Origin: an uncultured Bacilli bacterium
GTDB lineage: Bacteria; Bacillota_I; Bacilli_A; RF39; UBA660
Reading direction: 5' to 3'
Assembly: GCA_947629405.1 (NCBI GenBank)
Contig: CANRDL010000009.1
Coordinates: 1-37,065 of the forward strand
DNA length: 37,065 bases
This document shows, in pieces, positions 29,585 to 37,065 of the stretch (its first letter is position 1; every line of letters starts with the position of its first letter). Position numbers and translations under genes: made by a program. Below the pieces are notes generated by a model. The model was given only the letters and a program-made list of their open reading frames with translations, made no database searches and was not told the origin of the DNA.

Positions 29585-30742
29585 TTATTTTGGTATTTTT
29601 AATATTATTTGATACATATTATTAAAATCTATTTCATCAATATTGATTGTTATTCCTTTATCTTCATAATTCTGAACTAAATCTCTTATATCATTAATAG
29701 CATCAGTTAAAGTAATTTCTTCTTTTGGTGGTTCATTGACACTTAAACTTTCAGCTGGTTTAGGTGGATTAATATCTAAAGTTTCTAAATTTTCATCAAA
29801 TAAATTCTCAGGCTCTTGTTTATTATCAGGAATATTTAGTTGAGAATTAAATATATTTTCTGGAGTTTGATTTTGATCTGGTTGTTCATTTGTTACTGGT
29901 TTATCTTCAGAAGCAGGAATTTCAGGTTCATCAGTTGAATTATCATTTTCATCCAAGAAATTAAAGAATTTATTAGATAATTCGTTTCCTTCAGTAGATG
30001 AAGAATCATTATTTTCTTGAGTATCAATTGATGGTGGTGTCACTTGTTCTAAAGATATATCTTCAGCATTATTTTTAATGTCTTCGATGTTTGGATTAAA
30101 TTGTTTGACTATAGGTATATCATCAGTAGCATCACTAGGATTTGTCAATTTTTTTATTTCTTCATCTAATTGTTTAACAGTTAATCTTTCGTTTAAAACT
30201 CTATTAAGCATTTTTCTTTGTTCATCTGGGTCTTTTAGGGCAAGTAAACTTCGAGCATGTCTTTCCGAGATTTTTTCAGTAAGTAAAGCATTTTGAACAT
30301 CTTCGTCTAAATTTAAAAGTCTTAATTTATTTGCAACCGCAGATTGACTTATTCCCATTTTAGCTGCAAGTTGTTCTTGGGTTAAATTATTATTTTTAAT
30401 TAATTTTTCATAAGATTTAGCTTCTTCGATGGCTGATAAATTTTTTCTTTGTAAATTTTCTACAACCGCAACCTCTGCACTTGCATTATCATCTATATTA
30501 GAAATAATAGCCGGAACTTGCGTAAGCCCAGCAAGACAAGCAGCTTTATATCTGCGCTCTCCCGCAATAATTTCGTATTTATCTCCCGTTTTTCTTAAAA
30601 CTAACGGTTGAATAATTCCATGTTCTTTAATTGATGCTGCAAGCTCATTTAAAGCTTTTTCATCAAAATTTAATCTAGGTTGAAATCTATTGGGAATTAT
30701 ATCATCTATATTAACTTGCAAAACTTCTGACTCTAAATTCAT
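29585..30742 (-). CDS. parB: ParB/Noc-family chromosome partition protein with long disordered linker
   Basis: 385 aa. The N-terminal ParB/CTPase fold is complete: IIPNRFQPRLNFDEKALNELAASI, GERRYKAACLAG and VVENLQRKNLSAIEEA, then the helix-turn-helix LTQEQLAAKMGISQSAVANKLRLL. From about residue 205 to 340 there is a Pro/Glu/Asp/Asn/Ser/Thr-rich low-complexity linker, and the last about 40 residues (LTDAINDIRDLVQNYED...YQIILKIPK) are a separate ordered tail. ParB and Noc are usually about 280 aa, so this is much longer. Position after rsmG is that of noc/spo0J. No parA lies next to it. Start ATG 30742 with AAGGGG. Confidence 0.9.
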   Translation of the reverse strand: MNLESEVLQVNIDDIIPNRFQPRLNFDEKALNELAASIKEHGIIQPLVLRKTGDKYEIIAGERRYKAACLAGLTQVPAIISNIDDNASAEVAVVENLQRKNLSAIEEAKSYEKLIKNNNLTQEQLAAKMGISQSAVANKLRLLNLDEDVQNALLTEKISERHARSLLALKDPDEQRKMLNRVLNERLTVKQLDEEIKKLTNPSDATDDIPIVKQFNPNIEDIKNNAEDISLEQVTPPSIDTQENNDSSSTEGNELSNKFFNFLDENDNSTDEPEIPASEDKPVTNEQPDQNQTPENIFNSQLNIPDNKQEPENLFDENLETLDINPPKPAESLSVNEPPKEEITLTDAINDIRDLVQNYEDKGITINIDEIDFNNMYQIILKIPK

Positions 30743-30772
30743 ACTTACAGCCCCTTTTTCTATTCTTCTTTC

Positions 30773-30801
30773 ATTTTACCCTATATTTTACTTTTTTTCA
30801 A
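30773..30801 (-). promoter_or_regulatory. Predicted parB promoter
   Basis: TTGAAA (30801-30796, inside the end of rsmG), 17-nt spacer, TAAAAT (30778-30773). Confidence 0.55.
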
Positions 30802-31500
30802 TGGATATTTTTTTATTTTATCATAAGTTCTTGGATATTTATCAGATATTAATTTTATTCTTTTAAATTTTGGAATTGCCCTATTACTTTTTTCAATTGG
30901 CAAAGAAAATTTAATTACACTTTCTAATTTACTTCCTAGTATTTCCACTGTTTTTTTATTTTCTTCTAATTCTTTGTCAATTTCCCCTTTTAAGGGAATA
31001 AAATATCCATTTATCTTTACCATAGGCAGACACATTTCCAATAAATTATCTAATGAAGATACTGCTCGAGAAGTAACTAAATCAAAATAATTTAGATAGC
31101 TATGAGCAAAAACTTCACATCTTTCTTTAAATACATAAATATCTTTTAAATTTAGTTCTTTTATCACTAAATTTAAAAAATGAATTTTTTTATTATTAGA
31201 ATCTAATAAATATACTTTTAAGTTAGGAAAAAATATTTTTAAAACTATTCCGGGAAAGCCTGCTCCCGTTCCCACATCTAAAATATTATTCACATTTATT
31301 AAATCTATTTGTTTTACTATAGTTAAACTATCATAAAAATGTTTTAAATATATTTGTTCATCAGAAATTATCGCTGTAAGATTATATAATTTATTCTCTT
31401 TTTGTAATAAATTTTTATATTGTTCTAATTTTTCAATCATTGAATCATCAAAATCAATATGTAATTTTTTTAATTCTTTTATAAACTCTTCTTTATTCAT
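30781..31500 (-). CDS. rsmG: 16S rRNA m7G527 methyltransferase RsmG
   Basis: 239 aa, family length. SAM-binding loop ILDVGTGAGFPGIVLKI and the rRNA-binding end (RAIPKFKRIKLISDKYPRTYDKIKKYPLKK) identify it. It methylates N7 of G527 in the 530 loop; loss gives low-level streptomycin resistance in other bacteria. Its ATG lies 8 nt inside the end of mnmG, with AAGGAA upstream, so it is translationally coupled. Confidence 0.96.
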   Translation of the reverse strand: MNKEEFIKELKKLHIDFDDSMIEKLEQYKNLLQKENKLYNLTAIISDEQIYLKHFYDSLTIVKQIDLINVNNILDVGTGAGFPGIVLKIFFPNLKVYLLDSNNKKIHFLNLVIKELNLKDIYVFKERCEVFAHSYLNYFDLVTSRAVSSLDNLLEMCLPMVKINGYFIPLKGEIDKELEENKKTVEILGSKLESVIKFSLPIEKSNRAIPKFKRIKLISDKYPRTYDKIKKYPLKKSKI

Positions 31501-33340
31501 TTTTATATTCCTTTTTTAAATAAATTAAAAGCATAGATATATCAGAAGGATTTACCCCACTAATTCTACTTGCTTGAGCAATAGTTGTCGGTCTTATTTT
31601 TTCTAATTTTTCGACTGCTTCAGTGGCTAAATTAGTAATTTTTCGATAATCAATATTTTTAGGTATTTTTTTATTTTCTAAATTTATTAATTTTTCAACA
31701 TTTTTTTCTTCTTTTTTTATATATCCTTCATATTTTATTAACACTTCAATTTGATTTTTTAAATCTTCAGAAATTTTTAATGGAATTAAATCTTTTATAT
31801 CCTCCATCCTTATTTCTGGTCGTTTTAATACTTTAGATAGATTATAACTATTATTATTTTTTATACCTAATTTTAATAATTCTTCTTGATTTAAATATCT
31901 TTCGTCCATATAGTTAATAACTTTTTTTAAAGTTTCTAATTTATCCTGTAAATTTTTATATTGTTTTTCATTAATAAGACCCACTTCATACCCATATTTT
32001 CGCAATCTAATATCAGCATTGTCATGTCTTAAAAGTAATCTAAATTCCGCACGAGATGTTAAAAGTCGATATGGCTCTTTGGTTCCTTTAGTTACTAAAT
32101 CATCAATTAAAACACCAATATAAGCCTCATTTCTTTTTAAAATTAGAGGTTCTTTATTTTGTAATTTTAAAGCGGCATTAATACCTGCAATCAACCCTTG
32201 AGATGCGGCCTCTTCATAACCACTTGTACCATTAATTTGTCCAGCAGTATATAAATTTTCAATTAATTTAGTTTCTAAACTATTTTTAAGTTGTAAAGGA
32301 TCTATGGCATCATATTCAATAGCATAAGCATATTTAGTAATAACTGCTTTTTCTAGTCCTTCTAAACTATGCACCATTTGTTCCTGAATATTGGTTGGCA
32401 TACTTGTTGAAAAACCTTGTAAATACCATTCATCATAATAATTACTTTCTGGTTCTAAAAAAAGTTGATGGCGCTCTTTATTTTTAAATCTAACTAATTT
32501 ATCTTCAATTGATGGACAATATCTAGGACCAACTCCCGTTACATATCCTCCATACATACTTGATTTATCTAAATTATCTAAAACAATTTTATGAGTTTTT
32601 TGGTTTGTATATAGTAAATAACAGCATCTTTGTTCTTCTTTTTTATATTGGGGTTCATCATCAAAACTAAATGTATAATATAAATCATCACCATTTTCTT
32701 TCTTAAGAACATCAAAATTAATCGAATCATTTTTTATTCTCGGTGGTGTTCCCGTTTTTAGTCTTTGAATTTTAAAACCTAATTTTTCTAAGTTCTTACT
32801 TAAAAACTTTTCGTTTTTTTCCCCATGAGGTCCTTCACTTTTTTTAGTATCCCCAATTAAAATCTCGGAATTTAAATAAGTTCCGGTTGTTAGTATGACA
32901 ATTTTAGATTTGATTATTTCATCATTTTCTAAAATAATTCCTTCTATTTTATTATTTTTAACTAATAAATTTTTAACAGAGTTTTCAATAATTTTTAAGT
33001 TTTTATTTTCAGAAAGTTTTTTAAGCATATTTTTAGGATAAATTACTTTATCCGCTTGGGCTCTTAAAGATCTAACTGCTGGTCCTTTAGCATTATTTAA
33101 CATTTTTATTTGAAATAATGAAGCATCAGCAACTTTACCCATAATTCCGCCAAGGGCATCTATTTCTCTTACTACAATTCCCTTTGCTGTACCCCCAATT
33201 GAAGGATTACAGGGCATATCAGCTATATTATTTTTATTTAATGTAATTAATAATGTTTTAAATCCCATTTTTGATGTAGCATAACTGGCTTCACACCCAG
33301 CATGACCACCACCAACAACAATTACATCTACTTCTTGCAT
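31493..33340 (-). CDS. mnmG: tRNA U34 carboxymethylaminomethyl enzyme MnmG (GidA)
   Basis: 615 aa. FAD-binding VDVIVVGGGHAGCEASYA at the N-terminus, SIGGTAKGIVVREIDALGG, GTPPR, and the C-terminal helical domain ending QASRISGVNPSDISMLLIYLKK. With MnmE it installs the cmnm5 group on U34 of tRNAs that read split codon boxes. Start ATG 33340 with AGGTGA; mnmE ends 8 nt upstream and rsmG overlaps downstream, giving one transcription unit. Confidence 0.98.
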   Translation of the reverse strand: MQEVDVIVVGGGHAGCEASYATSKMGFKTLLITLNKNNIADMPCNPSIGGTAKGIVVREIDALGGIMGKVADASLFQIKMLNNAKGPAVRSLRAQADKVIYPKNMLKKLSENKNLKIIENSVKNLLVKNNKIEGIILENDEIIKSKIVILTTGTYLNSEILIGDTKKSEGPHGEKNEKFLSKNLEKLGFKIQRLKTGTPPRIKNDSINFDVLKKENGDDLYYTFSFDDEPQYKKEEQRCCYLLYTNQKTHKIVLDNLDKSSMYGGYVTGVGPRYCPSIEDKLVRFKNKERHQLFLEPESNYYDEWYLQGFSTSMPTNIQEQMVHSLEGLEKAVITKYAYAIEYDAIDPLQLKNSLETKLIENLYTAGQINGTSGYEEAASQGLIAGINAALKLQNKEPLILKRNEAYIGVLIDDLVTKGTKEPYRLLTSRAEFRLLLRHDNADIRLRKYGYEVGLINEKQYKNLQDKLETLKKVINYMDERYLNQEELLKLGIKNNNSYNLSKVLKRPEIRMEDIKDLIPLKISEDLKNQIEVLIKYEGYIKKEEKNVEKLINLENKKIPKNIDYRKITNLATEAVEKLEKIRPTTIAQASRISGVNPSDISMLLIYLKKEYKNE

Positions 33341-33348
33341 TTTATCAC

Positions 33349-34701
33349 CTATTTTCCTAAACAGAAATTTTTAAATATTTCATTTATTAAGTCTTCTTCA
33401 TATGTTTTACCAATTATTTTACCAAGATTTTCATAACATTTTCCTAAATCAATCGTTAACATATCAATAGGAACATTTTTCTTAATATTTTTAAAAATAC
33501 TATCAATTGTATTTAAAGTATCTTTTAATAGAGCATGATGTTCAGTATTGGTAATAAATACTAATTCTTTTTCATTTATTAAATCTAAAGAAAATTTAGA
33601 AATTATTTTATTTTTTAATTCTTCTAATTCATTATTAAGGGTATTACCTATAACATAGTCATAATTTTTTAAATATTCCGTCTCTATTTTTAAATTTAAA
33701 TCTGATTTATTAATAAATATTAAATAATTATATTTTTTTACTTTTTTTAATAAATCTTTATCTTCTTGAGATAATTTCTTAGAGCCATCTAAAATAAGTA
33801 AAACTAAATCAGCATTCTCTATTTGTTCTAATGATTTATCAATTCCCATTTTTTCAATTAAATTGTCTGTTTTTCTAATTCCCGCTGTATCAATTAAATT
33901 AACTAAATAACCATTAAGTAAAAATGATGATTCAATAATATCTCTTGTCGTTCCCGGAATATTTGTAACAATCGCTTTGTCTTCTTCAATTAATTTATTA
34001 AGTAAACTACTTTTACCAGTATTAGGTTTACCGATTAAAGCAATATTTAGGCCATTTTTAATTAATTTACCCGTTTTACTTTCTTTTAATATATTATTTA
34101 TTTCCTTTTTAATGATATTTAGGCGATCACTTAAAATTTCATGAGTTATAACAAGTTCATCTTCATATTCCGGATAATCAATATTAACTTCAATATTAGC
34201 TCTTATTTCTAATATATAATCCATTAAGTGTTGAATTTTAGCTGACATTTTTCCCGTTAAATTATTCATAGCCAGTTTTCTTTGATTTTCCGTTTTACTT
34301 TCAATTAAATCATTAATTGATTGAGCTTCAACTAAATCTATTCGACCATTTAAAAATGCTCTTTTCGTAAATTCACCAGGCTCAGCAAGACGACAACCAT
34401 TGAGTAAAAGTAATTCTAATACTTTATTGGTTGTAGTAAATCCTCCATGAGTATTAATTTCTACTACATCTTCTTTAGTAAATGTTTTAGGAGAAGACAT
34501 TACTGTTACTAATACTTCATCAACTTTTTCACCGTTAGATACAATAAAACCATAATTAATAGTATGACTTTTAACTTTTTCTAAATTTTTCCCTTTAAAA
34601 ATTTTATTAACTATTTTTTTGGCATCTTTTCCACTAACTCTAATTATAGCAATTCCTGCAACTTGGGAAGCAGTTGATATGGCACATATAGTATCATCCA
34701 T
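33349..34701 (-). CDS. mnmE: tRNA modification GTPase MnmE (TrmE)
   Basis: 450 aa. N-terminal formyl-THF-binding domain (STASQVAGIAIIRVSG...EPGEFTKRAFLNGRIDL), a G domain with P-loop GKPNTGKSS, TNIPGTTRDIIES, DTAGIR and NKSDLN, and the C-terminal FCLGK, a conservative form of CIGK. It acts as a dimer with MnmG. Start ATG 34701 with AAAGGAGG. A TATAAT near 34732 follows the jag terminator, so mnmE-mnmG-rsmG may start their own transcript. Confidence 0.98.
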   Translation of the reverse strand: MDDTICAISTASQVAGIAIIRVSGKDAKKIVNKIFKGKNLEKVKSHTINYGFIVSNGEKVDEVLVTVMSSPKTFTKEDVVEINTHGGFTTTNKVLELLLLNGCRLAEPGEFTKRAFLNGRIDLVEAQSINDLIESKTENQRKLAMNNLTGKMSAKIQHLMDYILEIRANIEVNIDYPEYEDELVITHEILSDRLNIIKKEINNILKESKTGKLIKNGLNIALIGKPNTGKSSLLNKLIEEDKAIVTNIPGTTRDIIESSFLLNGYLVNLIDTAGIRKTDNLIEKMGIDKSLEQIENADLVLLILDGSKKLSQEDKDLLKKVKKYNYLIFINKSDLNLKIETEYLKNYDYVIGNTLNNELEELKNKIISKFSLDLINEKELVFITNTEHHALLKDTLNTIDSIFKNIKKNVPIDMLTIDLGKCYENLGKIIGKTYEEDLINEIFKNFCLGK

Positions 34702-34745
34702 AATATTTCCTCCTTTAATTCATTGTTATTATAAAACATATAGAT

Positions 34746-34773
34746 TAAAAAAAGAAGAATTATTTTTCTTCTT
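34746..34773 (-). terminator. Intrinsic terminator of jag
   Basis: AAGAAGAA/TTCTTCTT stem and a T7-8 run on the minus strand; overlaps the jag stop. Confidence 0.75.
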
Positions 34774-35377
34774 TTGGTTTAATTACAACATGTCTATTTG
34801 GCTCTTCGCCTTCACTTTCTGTTTTTATTCCTTTAAAATCATTTAAACAATTATGAACAATTCTTCTTTGATATGAATTCATATTTTCCAATGATGCCGG
34901 TATTTTTGTCTTTTTAACTTCTCGAGCTACTTTTTTAGCTAATTTTTCTAAAAAATAATTTTGTTTATCTTTATAATTTTCTACATCTAAAATTATTTTA
35001 GGACACATATCAATTTCATTTAAGACAACTTGTTTAATTATTGTTTGTAATGCTTTTAAAGTTCTTCCCTCTTTTCCTATTAAAATAGAATTATTTGAAG
35101 AGTACATTTTTAAATTTATCGTATTATTATTGATAGAAGATTCAAAGTTAACTTCTTCAATACTCATATTATTTAATAATTTAGTTAAATAATCTTTCAC
35201 AAATTCTTGAATTTCTTTTAAAGTAATAATTTTAACTACTGCCGTTGATGCTTTAAATAATTTTCCTTTTACTTTTTCCATTTTATATATAACATCTTTT
35301 TCAGATACATTTAAATTACTTAATGCTTTTTCTAATGCAACTTGTTCATCTTTTCCATCAAATTCTAATACTTTCAT
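34760..35377 (-). CDS. jag: Jag/KhpB RNA-binding protein
   Basis: 205 aa. Jag-N domain (residues 1-50, KVLEFDGKDEQVALEKALSNL), KH domain with the GKEGRT loop (about 97-102), and an R3H domain (NSYQRRIVHNCLNDFKGIKTESEGEEPNRHVVI). It binds RNA, usually with KhpA, and affects cell elongation and division in streptococci. It follows yidC by 18 nt, the standard order. Confidence 0.95.
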   Translation of the reverse strand: MKVLEFDGKDEQVALEKALSNLNVSEKDVIYKMEKVKGKLFKASTAVVKIITLKEIQEFVKDYLTKLLNNMSIEEVNFESSINNNTINLKMYSSNNSILIGKEGRTLKALQTIIKQVVLNEIDMCPKIILDVENYKDKQNYFLEKLAKKVAREVKKTKIPASLENMNSYQRRIVHNCLNDFKGIKTESEGEEPNRHVVIKPKEEK

Positions 35378-35395
35378 AATTCAAAATTCCTTTTC

Positions 35396-36409
35396 TTATT
35401 TATTTTTTTTGTCTACACTTTTTATTTTAGCACTTTTTATTCTCTTTTTGTTATTTTTTTTATTACCTTTGTTTTTTTCTAATTTTAAAATATAACTTTG
35501 TACTACCGCAAAACCATTAGTAACTATCCAATAAAGGCCAATAGCTGCTGGTAAAGATAAAGAAGCTATGGAAATAAAAATTAACATAAATTTTGTCATA
35601 AATTGCATTTGATCTTGAGCATCTTTATTATTATTACTACTCATAGAAAATTTAAATGATAAATATGTTGTTAAAATAATTAAGAAAATCAATATTATAT
35701 AATAATAGTTTCCAGTACTTATTCCTTTTAAAGGTGTTGTTCCAAGTTGTAATCCTAATAAACTTTCTTCAAATACGGCTGGAACTCTATTTATTGCCTC
35801 TAAAAAAGCAAAGAATAGTGGTAACTGAATAAATGACATCAGACAACCAGACATTGGACTAATTCCATACTTTTTATAAACCATCATCATTTCTTGACTT
35901 TTAGCCATCATTGCCTCATTGTCATTTCGATTAGCATATTTTTTTTCAATCTTTTTTAGTTCCGGTTGGGCTTTTTGCATATTATCAGATTGAATTAATG
36001 TTTTTTTAGTAAAAGGTAACATTATTAATCTTATTAAAAAACCTAAAATCATTACTGCTATACCATAATTAGTAACAATTTTACCTAACTTTAATATTAA
36101 CCAAGCTAATGGTTTAATAAAAATTGAATTCCAAATACTTTCATATTTTACTTTTCGTGGCGTAAAAGAATCACATGTAGGTAAATCTTTTAATTTAACA
36201 GGCATTGATTTTTCATTTTTTTTGTAAATATTATATAATTTTTTATCTGTTGGTTTACATAAAATGTTGGCAGTTAAACTTTGACCTGTTTCGGGATTTT
36301 TTACAGCTTTATTATTTTTATCAACCATTGTTTTAGTACAACCAGTAGAAATAACTAATATAAATATTATTACCAATAACATTACTTTCTTTAAATTTTT
36401 ATTTTTCAT
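35396..36409 (-). CDS. yidC: Membrane protein insertase YidC/SpoIIIJ
   Basis: 337 aa. Lipoprotein signal peptide with lipobox ISTGC (Cys24), a spacer, then five membrane helices: the conserved WLILKLGKIVTNYGIAVMILGFLIRLIMLPFT with the substrate-contact Arg, and MSGCLMSFIQLPLFFAFLEAI later. A basic C-terminal tail (KNKGNKKNNKKRIKSAK) probably contacts ribosomes. It inserts membrane proteins with or without SecYEG. The ATG overlaps the rnpA stop (ATGA). In sporulating relatives this copy is SpoIIIJ. Confidence 0.97.
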   Translation of the reverse strand: MKNKNLKKVMLLVIIFILVISTGCTKTMVDKNNKAVKNPETGQSLTANILCKPTDKKLYNIYKKNEKSMPVKLKDLPTCDSFTPRKVKYESIWNSIFIKPLAWLILKLGKIVTNYGIAVMILGFLIRLIMLPFTKKTLIQSDNMQKAQPELKKIEKKYANRNDNEAMMAKSQEMMMVYKKYGISPMSGCLMSFIQLPLFFAFLEAINRVPAVFEESLLGLQLGTTPLKGISTGNYYYIILIFLIILTTYLSFKFSMSSNNNKDAQDQMQFMTKFMLIFISIASLSLPAAIGLYWIVTNGFAVVQSYILKLEKNKGNKKNNKKRIKSAKIKSVDKKNK

Positions 36410-36732
36410 TTGGTCTCCTTTAGTAAACTTTGTAATTCTTTTTTTAATATTTGATAATTATAATTATCTTTTCCCCTTCTTATCATTATAATATAATCAT
36501 ATGATTTTGAAAATAATAAAATATTTTCTTTTATTAAATTTCTAATTCTTCTTTTGATTTTATTTCTAAATACAGCATTTCCCAATTTTTTTGATATGGC
36601 TATTCCAAATCTATTATAATTTAAATTATTCTCTTTCATATATAATATAAAAAAATTGTTTTTAATAAATTTATTATTTTTAATTATATTATTAAATTTT
36701 CTTTTATCTTTAACAATATATTTATTTTTCAT
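36406..36732 (-). CDS. rnpA: Ribonuclease P protein component
   Basis: 108 aa. RNR signature in NAVFRNKIKRRIRNLI, preceded by the usual FGIAISKKLG. It is the protein subunit that helps RNase P RNA bind pre-tRNA. Very Asn- and Lys-rich, in line with the AT content. Lies between rpmH and yidC; partial terminator upstream. No strong Shine-Dalgarno before ATG 36732. Confidence 0.97.
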   Translation of the reverse strand: MKNKYIVKDKRKFNNIIKNNKFIKNNFFILYMKENNLNYNRFGIAISKKLGNAVFRNKIKRRIRNLIKENILLFSKSYDYIIMIRRGKDNYNYQILKKELQSLLKETK

Positions 36733-36752
36733 AATTTTTCAACTCCATTTAG

Positions 36753-36779
36753 AAAAAAAACCACATAAAATAAGTGGCT
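36753..36779 (-). terminator. Terminator or attenuator between rpmH and rnpA
   Basis: AGCCAC/GTGGTT (one G-T pair) followed by T8 on the minus strand, directly after the rpmH stop. Probably partial, as rnpA has no other promoter in sight. Confidence 0.65.
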
Positions 36780-36781
36780 TA

Positions 36782-36910
36782 TTATTTAGATAATCTTTTT
36801 CTACCTTTTTTTCTTCTAGAAGTAAGAATATTACTTTTCTTTCTTGCAAAAAATCCATGTTTCTTTTTACATTTTCTTTTATTTGGTTGATAAGTTCTTT
36901 TAGTTGCCAT
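36782..36910 (-). CDS. rpmH: Ribosomal protein bL34
   Basis: 42 aa from ATG 36910 (site AAAGGTGGTGA). KRTYQPNKRK, HGFFARK and RRKKGRKRLSK are the family landmarks; it is a few residues shorter than the usual 44. First gene of the origin-proximal block that normally points away from dnaA. Confidence 0.97.
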   Translation of the reverse strand: MATKRTYQPNKRKCKKKHGFFARKKSNILTSRRKKGRKRLSK

Positions 36911-36944
36911 AAAATCACCACCTTTTTTTTGTTTAAGCGTTATT

Positions 36945-36973
36945 ATTATATTATGAACTATTTTTAATGTCAA
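36945..36973 (-). promoter_or_regulatory. Consensus promoter of rpmH
   Basis: TTGACA (36973-36968), 17-nt spacer, TATAAT (36950-36945): a perfect SigA-type match. Confidence 0.9.
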
Positions 36974-37065
36974 TAAATTTAGGAAAATTATTGATTATTG
37001 TTAGAAATTCCCGATATATATAATGGTGGTAAATAAGTCGATGAAAAAGTTCTTTCCACTTTCTT
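36974..37065. other. Start of the rpmH-dnaA intergenic region, nothing definable
   Basis: AT-rich, no gene. No TTATCCACA-type DnaA box is seen in these 92 bases. Gene order predicts dnaA/oriC beyond the right edge. Confidence 0.5.

Noticed and set aside
36974-37065. Replication origin inside the window
   Set aside because: Gene order implies oriC/dnaA nearby, but no DnaA-box cluster is visible in the 92 bases available.

Overview
The window is a low-GC, AT-rich chromosome segment (G+C about a quarter by eye) from a bacterium of the Bacilli/Erysipelotrichia-to-Mollicutes side of the Firmicutes, plausibly an uncultured gut lineage. The evidence is long-form HPF, RNA polymerase delta subunit, Zn-type L31, a SpoIIR/SpoIID/SpoIIQ/SpoIIID sporulation set, MurA plus a class A PBP, and gene order matching the Bacillus subtilis rpoE-argS-ywiB, prfA-prmC-spoIIR-mntP-rpiB, murA-spoIID-spoIIQ-spoIIID-mbl and rpmH-rnpA-spoIIIJ-jag-mnmE-mnmG-rsmG-noc blocks. 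TGA is a true stop (the rpiB/ywzB and rnpA/yidC ATGA overlaps), so this is the standard bacterial code. All genes are on the minus strand except one penicillin-binding protein.

Layout. 1-4.0 kb is an accessory zone downstream of secA: a broken NUDIX gene, a possible ADP-ribosyltransferase-fold protein, small unknown genes, a C39-type cysteine peptidase and a RidA-family protein. They are separated by three extra copies of the 3' end of secA (the SEC-C zinc tail) and by short direct repeats. 4.1-7.5 kb holds secA, hpf and a cold-shock gene, each with its own terminator. 7.7-12.4 kb holds a membrane protein with a C-terminal helix-turn-helix, a shrunken MreB-like protein at the mbl position, spoIIID, spoIIQ, spoIID, ywzB (DUF1146), rpiB and rpmE. 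12.5-19.7 kb holds trpS, a 7-TM hybrid histidine kinase, an ANL-family adenylate-forming ligase, a stand-alone GreA C-terminal domain, a CNNM/DUF21-like membrane protein preceded by a roughly 340-nt structured RNA with its own strong promoter, and a GDSL-like protein that lacks its catalytic residues. 19.7-26.6 kb is conserved core: murA, mntP, spoIIR, prmC, prfA, rpoE, argS and ywiB. 26.7-28.6 kb is the class A PBP on the plus strand. 28.6-36.9 kb holds an unknown gene, parB/noc and the origin-proximal block rsmG-mnmG-mnmE-jag-yidC-rnpA-rpmH. The right edge therefore points towards dnaA/oriC, which is not inside the window.

How it fits together. The core genes cover translation (trpS, argS, prfA/prmC, rpmE, rpmH, rsmG, mnmEG, hpf), export (secA, yidC), wall synthesis (murA, PBP), transcription (delta) and chromosome partition (ParB). 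SpoIIR, SpoIID, SpoIIQ and SpoIIID imply an engulfment-type sporulation programme. The points most worth a second look are the ladder of secA-tail repeats with one-gene cassettes, the degenerate MreB-like protein, and the unassigned structured RNA at 18.5-18.9 kb.
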